Shown here: positions 25,481-36,920 of the stretch, in pieces
Numbering within the stretch: the stretch's first letter is position 1
Layout of the letters: each line of letters begins with the position of its first letter
From: Eucalyptus grandis
Taxonomy: Eukaryota; Streptophyta; Magnoliopsida; Myrtales; Myrtaceae
Direction of reading: 5' to 3'
NCBI RefSeq assembly: GCF_016545825.1
Contig: NC_052613.1
Span: forward strand, 46,482,112-46,546,111
Length of the DNA stretch: 64,000 nt
Notes under the pieces: model-generated
Databases searched by the model: none
What the model saw: the letters and a program-made list of their open reading frames with translations, nothing else
Told to the model about the DNA's origin: nothing
Translations under genes and position numbers: made by a program

Positions 25481-25980
25481 TAAGCCAGGGCGAGGATCGT
25501 CTTCACAGGGTCTAGCAATGGTTTGGGAGGCAACGACATCGAAGTCACAAGGGATCTCAAGGATGCAAGGGGTGAGGGAAGACTTGAGGTCAAAGATGAT
25601 AGGGGGCTTAAGCTTGCTCTTAAAATTGGGGGCGGCAAAAACCTGTGATGAGCATCAGTGTCGCTCGTGAGTCGATCGTCCATGGGTAGATGGGAAAGAT
25701 GGATACCCGAGGATCAATAGCATGCTCGAACAACACCAACAACAACCATGGATGGGTGTCGGCATGCTCATGAGCATATCGTCCATGGTTGGCTACTGCA
25801 ATCCATGGCACAAGCATCATCCATGGCCTTAGAAGGCAAAATGAAAAAGAAGAAAACACTGAAAGAAGAGAGAGACATGATGGAGAGAGGAGCTTGCAAG
25901 TTTTTCTTAAAAGTGGGTCCACAAGCAACACTTGTTGCTCACGGAATAGACTAGTGCATTATTGAGGTGGCTACCACAAT

Positions 25981-26724
25981 TTCACCTAATATTTTCTTCC
26001 CATGAATGGCTAACATGCGTCAGTCTCATCATGACTAGGCCTACCTTTTCTCTTCCTCAACGGCTTGCCCCCATTTTTGCCACATCCGCACCCCCACCAT
26101 GACCAACCACCACTCTCCTCCATTAATGTCCGTCAAATAGCTCATGGATTCAACACAAGTTTGGCCTATGCAACTAGATTGGTTCTACTCAAAATTAAGA
26201 CTAGACCATCCTAAAAACTGGTCCGATTCTCAGTCCTAATTTTGGAAGCAATGAAAACTGATCTGGTTCTCGAGAACCAGATTGACTGAACCAAATTTGA
26301 AACCAGTTTCATAAAGTCTTAAAGCCTAATTTTTCTCCTAACATATTTTTCTCTGCTCTCTTCAATTTACTTAGACAATTCTTCGCTTGATCATGACTCA
26401 CCTTCTGCCCGCTCGCCCTTGTTCAACTTTTATTTTGAACCGTTTTTTTACTCATGTTATTTTGCTATAAAAAAAAATGGAACCAAATGAAGGAACAAAA
26501 GAAAAGTAGGCTCCTAAGCACACTTTAGAATCGAACAAAAAAACAAAAGATAGGTTTCGGGATTGGTTTCGGGGCAAATAGGATAGTTTCCAAGTTGCAA
26601 AATCTGAAAACTAGTTCTGATAGGATAAGTATGGATTCTAGATTTGGAACTTATCTATCCTGAAATCGATCACCATTAGCCATATTGTCACAATAAGGAA
26701 CTCTAGTTAGAAAATATAGATACC
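25981..26724. other. Non-coding, degenerate repeat
   Basis: No gene was seen. Positions 26200-26350 carry GGTTC/GAACC text like 18280-18420, and 26060-26180 resembles 4600-4740. Confidence 0.4.
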
Positions 26725-26955
26725 TCAAAGACAGGTGAACTCTCTCTTCTTCAAGATCCACCCATCGCGATCGGGATCTTTGTAGATTCGGCGATGATGG
26801 TTTGATTTTGATTTTGATTTTGAGGTCACTCTTCCAGTTTTCGGTACAGGCGACGAGCAAATTGTGGCGAGAGTAGGAGTTGGGCGCGCTGGGTTGAGCT
26901 CAGTCGCAACAGACGAGCTCAATGCCAGCGCAAGCTCGACTTCAACGGGAGACAT
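26725..26955 (-). CDS. Unidentified small ORF behind a TATA box
   Basis: The 76-residue minus-strand frame starts MSPVEVELALALSSSVATEL. It then has a Ser/Lys-rich stretch (GRVTSKSKSKSNHHRR) and ends REFTCL. A TATA box lies about 50 bp upstream of the ATG. The family is not recognised. The frame just past the ATT/TTG-rich repeat (about 26800-26822) also reads open in another frame, so a slippage in that repeat could have shifted an older, longer exon. It may be a gene fragment at the edge of the duplicated SABATH unit or a real small gene; I cannot decide. Confidence 0.28.
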   Translation of the reverse strand: MSPVEVELALALSSSVATELNPARPTPTLATICSSPVPKTGRVTSKSKSKSNHHRRIYKDPDRDGWILKKREFTCL

Positions 26956-27002
26956 GCCCGGTGGGGGATTCGGTGTGTGGGTGAGAGAGCGATCTGGTAT
27001 GC

Positions 27003-27014
27003 TTATATATATAA
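27003..27014 (-). promoter_or_regulatory. Candidate TATA box for the unidentified ORF
   Basis: TTATATATATAA on the minus strand, 48-60 bp upstream of the ATG at 26955. Confidence 0.35.
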
Positions 27015-27099
27015 AATCTAAGTGCCCCATGTCAAATATCGTTGCAAACCACAGAAAATGGGCATGGATAGATAGTAGATGATCCGTGGCCCTCACCCC

Positions 27100-27789
27100 A
27101 TTTTTTCCTTCCCTCCGCTTGATGCCATAATACAAACGTTTCCAATAATTTTGATTGCTTTATGACAAAGAAGATCACTTTAGATAAATAATTCTGGGCC
27201 TATAAAATATCGTATAAATCACATGGACCAAATTAAAAGGCAAGTTAATTGAATCAAGTAGGAGCATCGTGAAAATCTTTAGACACTCCTCAAGTTAATT
27301 ATTTTGGTAATCTTAAAGTGTAATAGACCCTCCATTTTGACTACATTGTCTGGTCTCAATCTTGTCTATCTTTGTTGTGATACTAAATTGGTGGTCGTGG
27401 TTGCTCTTATAGCACCAAAAAATGTAAACACTCCAGAACTACAAGTAACTAAAAGATGCAGAGCTGGCGGTTTTAAAATATGATATCTTAACGGAGCAGG
27501 TTAAACAAGTAGGCATTTCAATAATGAAAAGGCAATGAGCATTAACGTATTCTTTATAATAGAGCAAGCAAATTCGAATCTATGTAGGTTTAACAAATAA
27601 CCATGACAGTACGGTATGGTCATTAGTTATATTCACTCCAATAAAAAAGAAGCACACTACATGGAGAATGGAGCACAAACTTGTTCGAGTTGGGGATATC
27701 TAGTTAACGGCGTCGTTCATTTGAACTCAGATTTCTGCTCCTAGTCAATTCTCTCTTCCAGAAACAACGGTCGGTATGTGCCAGTTGAA
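27100..27789. repeat. 3' flank of SABATH duplication unit B (empty of insertions)
   Basis: Aligns with 4985-5100, 5977-6244 and 13776-14090. It lacks both the MITE and the copia element found in unit A, so it serves as the pre-insertion reference for both. Confidence 0.75.
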
Positions 27790-30700
27790 TCACTGCATGT
27801 TCTCTTCAGACTTTTTACGCTTAAGGACCATAAAGAATGTGATGGATTCATGGTTTTCTGGCTTCAGGAAAAAGGGAGATTGCGCCACTTTCAACGAGTA
27901 CCGGTGGAACAAGTCATCGATGATCAGTTCATCGCCGAAATGATGGAGCAATAATCCCTCGAATGCTGCTCTTAAGTAGAGAGAGCGCGATTCGAGGGTG
28001 GAAAAAGCAACGTGCATTTTGGGGTGGTTCAGGGTCTGAATCCTCTCAATGTCGAAGAATCTGTTTCGATCGATCACTTGCTTCAGCTCCTTTTCTGATG
28101 GGAAATATATTGGCAAGTTGAAGCTCTCTACTTTGGCTTTGCTTATGATCCCCTGCGTTCCAAATATTTATTTTCAAAGTGATGAAAGCCCTGCTTAATT
28201 CCTGGAGCCAAATAATGATTTTGGCCATTTGTATTTTCTGTCTATTTTCACGTGCCAATATTTCACCATGTGTTAAACTGTTATTTAATTATTTTTAAAA
28301 ATATTTCTACTGCACAGATCCAACAAATATTAACACCATCAATACAAAGATTATTATTCATCCTTGGATAAACAGCAGAAACAACCAACGACATGTCGCA
28401 CTACATGATTTTCCCTAGGAGATGTTATTATTCCAAAAAGTTATTACATTCTTTGTACCGTAGATCAGTAGACTTAGCATTGAACTGAAACTACGTACCG
28501 TATTCGCCATGTCCACGAGGCAAGACCCCAGCAGCTCAATCTCCGACCCTAAGGTGGCCTGAGATTCACGAACCAAATCCGGCGCACCTGGCACAACCAT
28601 GAATACCAATCCTCCACTGACCATCTCCTCCGCTCTTGCGCTGAGAAACGCCTCCATGTCTCTCTCGAACTGAGCAGCGTAAGCCCCTACCACCTCCGCA
28701 GGCGAGCTCTCGTAGTGAATTCTCTCTCCATTCCAAGCACAGGAAGACTTGTCCAATATCTCTTGCGGAACACGGGACAGCCAGTGGAGCGCAAAGGATG
28801 AGCATGCCAAGTGTATGGACGCAGTCGGGAGGAGACGCCCATAGAACGACCCTGGGACCACCATGGCGTAGTACCGCCGCTTCTTGGGGAGGTTGGCGAA
28901 AAGCGTATTGAAGTCATTGGTGGGGAGGTCGTTAAAGATGGCTTGGAACTCGAGGGTACGAAATGGCGAATGTTTGATGGGTTTGATGAGGTCTAAGAGG
29001 CATTGTATTATGGTTTCAATGGCTTGAATGGACGTGAGTCCTGTGGAGCAACCAAAGTCTGCTATTCTGATGATGGGGTCTGGAGAGGATGAAGAGAGGT
29101 GATTGAGATCGAGGGTTGCAGGTAAAGCTTCCTTGATCATACCCATGGCGGCTACAGCGACTCCTTTCTGTAGAACAGGGCAATATTGGCAATTACTTTT
29201 GCAATACTTATTTCCATGCGTGCAAAACCCATCCATATGTTTAGTGGATAGATGGTCCAACGTCCAGCCACTTTAACAATGTACCATATGCAAGAAAGAT
29301 TCAGTTGATAATCCCATACATGCTCTACTTTATGAAGTGATTGATGAGTGGAAGTCCACCCCATAATTAATAGTCACCATTGGAGTACAACTTTTAGTCT
29401 TCGCAAATGACTTTATGACAGTGATAGCGTTTGATACGGCAGAAGCGGATGATGACAAGAACATACAAAATTCCTAAATTCGCAAACACGAGTAGCAACT
29501 CAAAAACTTGCAAACTTGCGCAATAAGAGAGAAAATGCACCAAATAAAGGTTGTTAATTCTGATACGATAGTGAGTAGAAGTGGATGTATGAAGAGAGAG
29601 CAAAAGTGGAAAAGATGTTGAAGCAAGGATGAGATAGGACAATCTGATAATGAAACTAACACGGAATTATGAGGTCAAGGAAATCTTATGGTTAGTGAAC
29701 CAAATTATGACTAAAATATTTAGAAAATTTTTGTAAACCACGTCATCGTAATTATAAATTAAAAAAAAAATCGTTTGTCTATTGCACCTATAGTTAAAGC
29801 TACTTGACTCGCATCAATAAGCTTAGGCAGTGGAGATGATCATCTACTACTTGAAAAAAATATCATCAAGGTAGTAATATGTTAGTATGCATATAGAAGG
29901 TGAAAATTGTCCAAATAATCTTAAGTTTATTGTACTTTTGTCAATTCAATCTTAAACCATTTTTAACTTTGTCAATTGAGTCATAATTTTTTTTACGTTT
30001 TGCCAATTGAATTTATCCGGCTGATTTTGACCCATAATCAATGAAATGAATATTTTTAATAATATTTTAGTATTTTTGAGTTTTTCTTTTGTTGTTTTTT
30101 TTTTCCTTTTCTTTTTTTCCCTTCCCTTCCTCCTCTAGCTGGTCTTGGCAAAGTTCACCACTACTAGCCACTAGCAAGGTCAACCTCATCTTGGGACTAG
30201 TAAGGCTTGACTTCGCCTAGCGATCGGTGAGGTAGACCTTTTCGTCACTAAGCAAGGTCAAGACTCACCAGTAGTTGCACGAGGCTCAACCTTGTTGAAT
30301 CTAATGAGGGCTAAGCCTCACCAGTCACAAGGCAAGGTCAAGCCTTACCAAGGGTGGGCAAGCTTCACCTGTGGCTAGCAAGTCGATCTCACCGGCCCTT
30401 GCCTTTGGCCAATGACTAGAGCAGGAAAAAAGAAAGGGAAAAAAATAAATGAAAATAATAAATAAAACTATATAAAATTTTCAAAAAATATTTAAACATT
30501 ATTAAAAAATTGTCAAACGTCGGTACAGGCCATGCCACGTAAAATAGCTAGTGTCACGTTAACAATTTTTAGTTAAATGGACTCAATAAGTAAAATATAA
30601 AAATATTTAGATCTAAATTAGTAAAAGTCTAAAACTTTTTTACCAATATTCCGATATAGAAGTGCTTTGTCATTGAACCCAATCATGTTCGAGCTTCCTG

Positions 30701-31001
30701 CTCTAGTTCTTCAGTCAATGCAACATTTAAACATGAGTTTGTATTTTTTTTTTTTCATAGATAGTAGAAAAAAAGAAGAGAAATGTTAAGCGTGCTAAAA
30801 CTTTTTATGAAATTAGATCGACCAAGTGATAGCTATTAAATTATATAAAGCGACAACCAAAAATTTCCACAGAAACTACAATTTATATTCATCTTGTATA
30901 GGAAGTACCTGATACGAGGAGTTCTGGGCGTAGCTATAAGGTCCATTCCCTCCATTCATGGCCATTGGCTCAGAGATGCTAATCGTCCTCTCATCCTCCA
31001 T
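27790..31001 (-). CDS. SABATH-family carboxyl methyltransferase, copy 2
   Basis: Tandem paralogue of the gene at 14092-21412 and probably the functional one. Minus-strand coding exons are 30909-31001, 28499-29167 and 27790-28152, all phase 0 with GT/AG junctions, giving 374 residues. Exon 1 is MEDERTISISEP, then [17 protein letters not shown], the SAM and substrate pocket start. Exon 2 has DFGCSTG (about 68-74), [22 protein letters not shown] and LHWLSRVPQ with the canonical Trp160. Exon 3 has [17 protein letters not shown], then SITFFMVLKRK. It keeps both pocket features that copy 1 has changed. Intron 1 (1741 bp) holds a MULE-type MITE and intron 2 is 346 bp. The overall type resembles loganate/At5g37990-like SABATH proteins more than true salicylate methyltransferases. 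The substrate cannot be told from sequence alone. Confidence 0.92.
29900..30653. mobile_element. MULE-type MITE in SABATH copy 2 intron 1
   Basis: A 754-bp element flanked by a perfect 9-bp duplication ATATAGAAG (29891-29899 and 30654-30662), the length expected of Mutator-like elements. Long imperfect inverted ends of about 75 bp (TTTTGTCAATT, CAATTGAG text) surround a core of AGGTCAAGCCT/CTCACC repeats. Copy 1 has an uninterrupted site, ATAAAGAAG, at about 21128. No transposase is present. Confidence 0.82.
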
Positions 31002-31010
31002 TATCCTCCA

Positions 31011-31011
<1 letters not shown>

Positions 31012-31048
<37 letters not shown>
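31012..31048. repeat. (CT)n microsatellite in the 5' leader of SABATH copy 2
   Basis: About 18 CT units just upstream of the ATG; GA-rich on the transcribed strand. Confidence 0.9.
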
Positions 31049-31052
<4 letters not shown>

Positions 31053-31070
31053 CTGCGCAGGTTAGGTCGT

Positions 31071-31082
31071 GCAATATATAGC
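31071..31082 (-). promoter_or_regulatory. TATA box of SABATH copy 2
   Basis: GCTATATATTGC on the minus strand, 70-80 bp upstream of the ATG, with a GA-rich leader between. Copy 1 has lost it at the homologous place. Confidence 0.55.
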
Positions 31083-31319
31083 ATGAACTCGTGGAACCAA
31101 AGAATGATTAGGGTGCCGACAATGGTGCGGCCGACAATGGTGCGGATTCGGTAGGGGACGTCAAATGACAAGGTAAAAGCGTGAAACACGTGCATTAGAT
31201 TTTACGATTTTAAGCAAAGAAGAGGTTGCCAAGAATACAATTCTTTATACTCCATAATATTAATTAATTACCAAGTAAAGATGAGGCTAGCTATGCATAA
31301 AAGCACTTGCAACAAGTTA

Positions 31320-31815
31320 GGGTGTATTTGGTACATTTCTATTATAAGAAACAATTTCTTTTCAGCAATAGTCTTTTTTTATTTATATTCTCTAGAACAA
31401 TTTCTAAAGAAAAAGAACGCATTCAATAACTATACAAAAATTTTATTCTCGAAATATAAAGAATATGAATGTGTTTGGTACAACTCACAAATTTTTTTTG
31501 TTTCTTTTAATTTGTTAATAATTTTTGTAGATTTCTCTTTTTTTTTCTTCTTGCATGCTGCCGCCATCAGGGGTAGCGAACAGTGGGAGGCGAGGGCCGG
31601 CGAGATATAAGAAGAAAAGAAAAAAACTTATTTCTAAAAAATTTCCTGCAAATAATAAGCTATTTTTTTCTACTTCTTATTTCTATTCCAAATATGTTCC
31701 CCGACTACTTTTCTATTCCGAAAAATAGAAAAATTAGTTAATATTACTAAGCGGATTTCTGTTCTTTTCTTTTTTTTATTTAAACAAAGAAATTGGAATG
31801 TTAACAAACAGACCC
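31320..31815. mobile_element. PIF/Harbinger-type MITE upstream of SABATH copy 2
   Basis: A 496-bp element flanked by TTA (31317-31319 and 31816-31818). Its ends are GGGTGTATTTGGTACATTTC and, in reverse complement, GGGTCTGTTTGTTAACATTCC. It sits about 320 bp upstream of the ATG, so it could influence that promoter. Confidence 0.75.
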
Positions 31816-31818
31816 TTA

Positions 31819-32288
31819 GCCAACCCACCCACTATATTTCTATTTAGGCCATTAAAGTTACATTGTAATGACTAAGGAGAACCCTAAAAATAAAATTTAG
31901 CCTCAAATCTATTTGCGAATCGTCATAGGTATATATGGTAATTGGTCTTTAGGATATAGAATAGGATACTATTGGCTGATGCATCATCTGTATGCAATAT
32001 TTTTCTTACATAGGTCGAGTCTAAAGAAAATCCGTGCATGATCAGTCAGAAATTAGTCCTTACTCATGGCCATGAGCTGAGCTTAATAGTCTTCTTGAAA
32101 TCAATAACTTAGGTTAATTACATGAAAGAAGTTAAACCTATCGGTTTACTTAATGATCAAGGGGACATGTTAATAGTTTAAATGCACGGCATATGTTCGA
32201 TCTTCATACTATATATGCATCATAAATCTCAAGTGTGGAATGTCTATTTAGGTTGTAGCCTCTTTCTTACTTTGTTCGCAAGGGTTAA
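31819..32288. other. Non-coding spacer
   Basis: AT-rich, with no repeat boundary or gene recognised. Confidence 0.5.
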
Positions 32289-32495
32289 TTAGAGTGATAG
32301 ATGGGATTATTTAAGTAAGCATTGAAGGCGATGCCCAAAACTGAGTTTTTTGGGATTATTCAATGTTTACGATATAAATTCAATGTCTACGATATAATCA
32401 GAGTGATAGATGGGATTATTTAGGTTGAGCTTGGGATTCTTTTGGTCAAAGTTAGAATTTATATCACAGCATTGACGGCAATGCCCAAAACTCAG
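32289..32495. repeat. Short tandem duplication
   Basis: AGAGTGATAGATGGGATTAT occurs at about 32293 and again at about 32400. Each copy is followed within 100 bp by CAATGCCCAAAACT or GATGCCCAAAACT. The second copy carries about 50 extra bp. Confidence 0.7.
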
Positions 32496-33810
32496 GTTCA
32501 AACCGATAATACAATCCCACTTCCTACTCTGCATCTCATTCCGCAAAAGAAATGAAACATATAATTGCAAATGAGCAAGCTTGCTGAACCCTATAACAGG
32601 GAGAGAGTTGTGATTTTCGCCGCCCTTAGCGGCACCGCCTACTTGGCCGTCCATGCCTTCGACCGGATAACGACTGGATAGTTGTGATCTTCAGTTGAAT
32701 CTGAAGAGAGAAACACGTGCATTATAGAGCTGCGGTCCCTAATTTCGTGATCGTCATTTCTTTGTTTGTTGGGTCATCCTCCACGATTCAACCGTTATTA
32801 AAGCTCTGCGTATGTGGGCATAGAAAATAGGAAAACGGGAGTAATTAACTATTCACGCATGGGGTACCGAGTCATGAGAATCTGCTAAACGACATTAATT
32901 GAGCAACAACCATCTGTGGAGCTATCCGCGAGACTTTTAAGACTGTCATTTAGAACGAACTCGAAGAATGGGAGGTGACGGTCAAATTAGATGCCATTTG
33001 TTCCTTTGCATGCGTGCCTACTTGCTTAGCCCGCATGGTTCGCTTGTCCGGAGATCTGCTGGAGTACGTCTCTGAAAAAAAACACCTGGTTCATGCAGGA
33101 CAAAAGAGGAAGGTCGACGATAGAAAGATGTCAGGGAAGATGACCATGTCATCGTCCATAAAGATATGGGGGAGTTAGTGGATGGAGTTGTGGGGGAGGA
33201 TATGTGGTGATGTAGGAGATGAGTTTGATAGGATTAATAGTATTTTCATAATTTCATTCGTAATCTCGCAATTCCATAAATCATAACATTTTTTTTAAAA
33301 TAGCCTATCTTATATTGTTCACATCCATATATCTTGCTTCGTACGTGTCCACATTCATTCTATGTAAAGGGTTTTTCTCGTAAGCAATATGCTTCTTATT
33401 GAGATTTGGAAGGATATATTTTGCATTGAAACTTGTCGATATAATTCTTATCCTCTATATAAAGTACATCACTTTCTCAATTTGGTTCTTTTAACTTTTG
33501 TGCACCGAAAATTGGAAGGCCATTATCCAGCTCGCCACTAAACTACCTCTTCTCTTAAAAAAAAAAAAAATCACTCATCATGCAGAATTTAATTATAGTC
33601 GTGTAATATGACTAGAATAATATATATTATGAAACAATCAACTGCAATAGTATAGACGATACTTAATCAACCACATAATTGTAGAATCACAGTTACAATG
33701 ATTCGCATAACTTGTCAAATACAAACTATTTTCTCAGTTAATATAATTCGATGGAATATAAAAACAGTTTTAGAAGGTTTAATAGTTGGTTATTATTTCA
33801 CAATAGTTAT
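32495..33810 (-). pseudogene. Gutted copy of the glycine-rich protein gene
   Basis: This block aligns with 34710-36040 in the same orientation, both in coding flank and in upstream region (for example GAGTCATGAGAATCTGCTAAAC occurs in both). The start codon at 32654 opens MDGQVGGAAKGGE, like the MGGGGGKGGG start of the other copy. The reading then runs directly into what is 3' non-coding text in that copy. The glycine-rich core and conserved tail are deleted, so this copy is non-functional. The upstream TATA box of the other copy is degenerate here. Confidence 0.7.
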
Positions 33811-34709
33811 ACGTTAGTAATTTTTTTTTTTAAAAATGAGCAGGTCTGGGCCTTTTTGGGCCTGAACATGCGCAAGCCCGAAGACCCGGATCAGAAAAAT
33901 TAAATGAGCCCAGAATCCCGACCCGGTCTATTCCAATCCCCTTTTTCAATTGATATGGATATGTCATTCTGCTGCAAATCCAAATCGTGATTGTGACGAG
34001 GTAAATGTGGTGTTTATTGGAATGCCATAGATAACAGAAACCCATTCTTGATGAGCCGAACCTCGGTCATACATCAAGGTATTGAGCCCACGTTAAGTGA
34101 GGCGGCTTAGATGGTCCTGACGATGAAAAGTTAATACTGAATCAAGCTAGTAATTGGCGACCTCAAGTAAAAAGAAATTCATCCTTTATTAGGCTGATTG
34201 GCTTGGTAATGGAAAGTGTAAGGTTTTGATAGCCAATATAGAATAATTTCCAATAATGCGTTAAATTATGTTTTTACTTCTTCACCTAGGAAATTTAAAA
34301 ATACTGGAGGTGTGTGGTATGCCAACTTAGGCATGGATTTACAAAACATTTTTCCATTGAAGGTCATCTTTGAACGGGCTCATATTGGACCGAGCCTTGA
34401 GGTCGGACACAACTTGTTGACGAATTTTGTAACAAAACAATCCATAGGAAAATCAGCTTTTTGTCAACTTTGTGCTCTTCATTTAATCTTTTAATCTTCG
34501 AAGAACCCTGATAACAAAGGATAAATAATCATTAATCTCAACAAGGTTTGATCCATACTGCCAATGAGTGCATCCCATAATCACTAACCGATCCAATTCT
34601 CAGGAGTTAAGTTAACATGGATTTTGTGCATGAATTTTTAACTATTAAATTCACTTTCTATCGGTTAAAGATTTAAATTAATTTCGTAGGGTTTAAAGTC
34701 CATGTTCAG
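33811..34709. other. Spacer between the two glycine-rich gene copies
   Basis: Non-coding. Text at 33840-33930 (GGGCCTTTTTGGGCC, CCCGACCCGG) looks like an unassigned repeat. No gene was seen. Confidence 0.45.
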
Positions 34710-34950
34710 AAACTCAGGTTCAAACCGATAAAACAATCCCACCACCTAAATTGCATTGGATATTACTCAGCCGACGAAAATGAAACGTTTAATTGCAAAT
34801 AGCAAGCTTGATGAACCCTAAAACACAGCACAGAGAGAGAGAGAGAGGGCCGTGATTAAAAGATAAATGGGTCTTTTATTTATAGTCAAACTTGTTCCAA
34901 CGCTGGTGGATCAAACTTCTGTCGAACTGATCATGATCGAAAGCTCTCTC

Positions 34951-35207
34951 TCATTTGCTCCGCTTGGAGCTGTCGTGGAGCCCGGCAAAGTAGCCTTGCG
35001 GGTTCGTCTCGAAGGAATCCCTTGAAATATAAGCCGAACCCCCAGTTCCAGGCGCAACCATCATCCCTCCGCCGCCGCCACGTCCTTTTGCGGCCCCCCC
35101 TCCACCTCTCGCTCCGCCTCCGCCACCTCCGCCGCCCTTTCCGCCCCTCCTCCGCTGCCCTTTCCGCCACCTCCTCCTCCGCCGCCCTTACCTCCGCCGC
35201 CACCCAT
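34951..35207 (-). pseudogene. Small glycine-rich protein gene with one frameshift
   Basis: The minus-strand ATG at 35207 opens MGGGGGKGGGGGGGGKGSGG. The frame then switches near 35144-35147, where one base appears to be missing from GGAGGAGG-GGCGG. In the shifted frame the glycine-rich run continues, followed by MMVAPGTGGSAYISRDSF, then NPQGYFAGLHDSSKRSK and a stop at 34951-34953. Adding one base makes the length exactly 86 codons. The tail resembles a plant family of short glycine-rich proteins with a conserved YISR...NP.GYF.GLH end, whose function I do not know. The indel could be real or a sequencing error in a GGN-rich tract. A TATA box is in place upstream. Confidence 0.65.
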
Positions 35208-35314
35208 GTCTTCTTGTATCGGGTGATGAGATGACTAGCTGGTTTAGTTGGGATCTTCTGTAGAATCTGGAGAGATTATATGCGAATGGGTGAAGAGGCC
35301 AAGCGAATGAGCCG

Positions 35315-35324
35315 CTATTTATAG
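35315..35324 (-). promoter_or_regulatory. TATA box of the glycine-rich protein gene
   Basis: CTATAAATAG on the minus strand, about 110 bp upstream of the ATG at 35207. Confidence 0.6.
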
Positions 35325-36507
35325 AGCCGCGGTCAGTAATTTGGTGATTGTGGTTTCTTCGTCTGTTGGGGTCATCCTCGAAGATTCAACCGTCATAAAA
35401 GCTCTATGCATGCGTGCATGGAAGAAAGGAATAAGAGGATTTACAGGAACAGAGGAAAGTAAACAGGGAGTAATTAACTCCGCACGCATATTAACGAGTC
35501 ATGAGAATCTGCTAAACAACATTAACTGAGCAACAAACCATCTGTGAGGTTATCCGCGAGGCTTTAAGAGTGTCATTTAGAACGAGCTCCAAGAATGCGA
35601 GGTGACGTTCAAATTACCGACCGTTCGGTTCCCTTTTCATGCATGCGCACTTGCTTGGCCAACATGGTTCGCTTGTCTGTGGACAACAGAGAAGCGTCGT
35701 TGACAATGAAATGTCGGGGGAAATGATAACGTCGTCGTCCAAGAACAAATGCGGTGATGCATAAGATCAGTCTTTTGACTCATTTCACACAACTCGCTCT
35801 CCGCGCGAAATTTTATTGATATTCATGCAATATGATTGTAATAATTTATCTTTTCAAACAATCAATAACTATAGTATATTGGATACATAATTGACTTGTT
35901 TATTGTAGAATGACAGTTATAATGATTCGCACAACTTGTCAAATACATACTATTTTCTCAATAAAAATAATTTCTGAGGAAAATAAAAACATCTTTGGAA
36001 GGTTTAGTAGTCCGCTTAGTATTTCACAATAGGTAAATGTCAAGGAACACCAACGAATTCAGACGACACCATTGAGAGCAAAGATATTTATCGTCTTTTC
36101 TGCACGTTTCTTTGAGATCAAGAAGCGGAGATTGAGAGGTGGAGATGCGAGCAAACCTTAATAAATGGTAGGTCAAATTTAGTGATTATGAGGTGATTTG
36201 CTTAGTAAATTCAAAGGGACCTGGAAATTGGCTCATCTTGTATCTGTTCATTCTCGATTAGATTTCAAAAATAAAATCAACTCACATGTAGATGTAGATA
36301 CTTATATTTTGTTGGAAATGGTGATCCATTTTCTAGAATTTCCTAGAGTTGCTAAACTTCTAGAATTTCCTAGATGAAGTTTCTAGAAGAAAGAGGAAAA
36401 TGTCCAGCATGTAAGAGAAGTCTCTAGAAAAACTACAATCTAGAACTCTCTAGATTAAGCCTAAGTGGACAACATTCTACACAAATCTAGAATGTTGGTA
36501 GAACACC

Positions 36508-36517
36508 CTATAAATAG
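36508..36517 (+). promoter_or_regulatory. Inward TATA box, left LTR
   Basis: CTATAAATAG. Initiation about 30 bp downstream would transcribe through the 15-bp spacer into the inverted arm. Confidence 0.5.
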
Positions 36518-36910
36518 GAAAGAGGGGAGAGCATAGTAGAACAACAAATGTAAGCAAGCTCATCCCCTTCCCTTTGTACTATAATCAATAATAAAATAAA
36601 GGTTCATTTTTCGTTTCCTTGTACTCTCTTCTAACACTCCCTTGCACACACACATTAACACACCTTGCACACACATCAAACACAAGCTTCCGCACAAACA
36701 CCAACAGTCAAAAAAAAAAACTGTTGGTGTTAGTGCGGAAGCGTGTGTCTGATGTGTGTGCAAGGTGTGTTAATGTGTGTGTGCAAGGGAGTGTTAGAAG
36801 AGAGTACAAGGGAACGAAAAATGAACCTTTATTTTATTATTGATTATAGTACAAAGGGAAGGGGATGAGCTTGCTTACATTTGTTGTTCTACCATGCTCT
36901 CCCCTCTTTC

Positions 36911-36920
36911 CTATTTATAG
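36911..36920 (-). promoter_or_regulatory. Inward TATA box, right LTR
   Basis: CTATAAATAG on the minus strand, the mirror of the left-arm box. Confidence 0.5.

Larger units (their letters stand above)
22191..25980. repeat. Older GC-rich repeat, split by two later insertions
   Basis: Removing the solo LTR (with one GCAAC) and the Harbinger element (with one TTA) joins 22191-22368, 23283-23345 and 25484-25980 into one continuous repeat. It is rich in GGGTCACTTTCGT, GAGGGT and ATCCATGG motifs. No gene was recognised in it. Confidence 0.5.
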
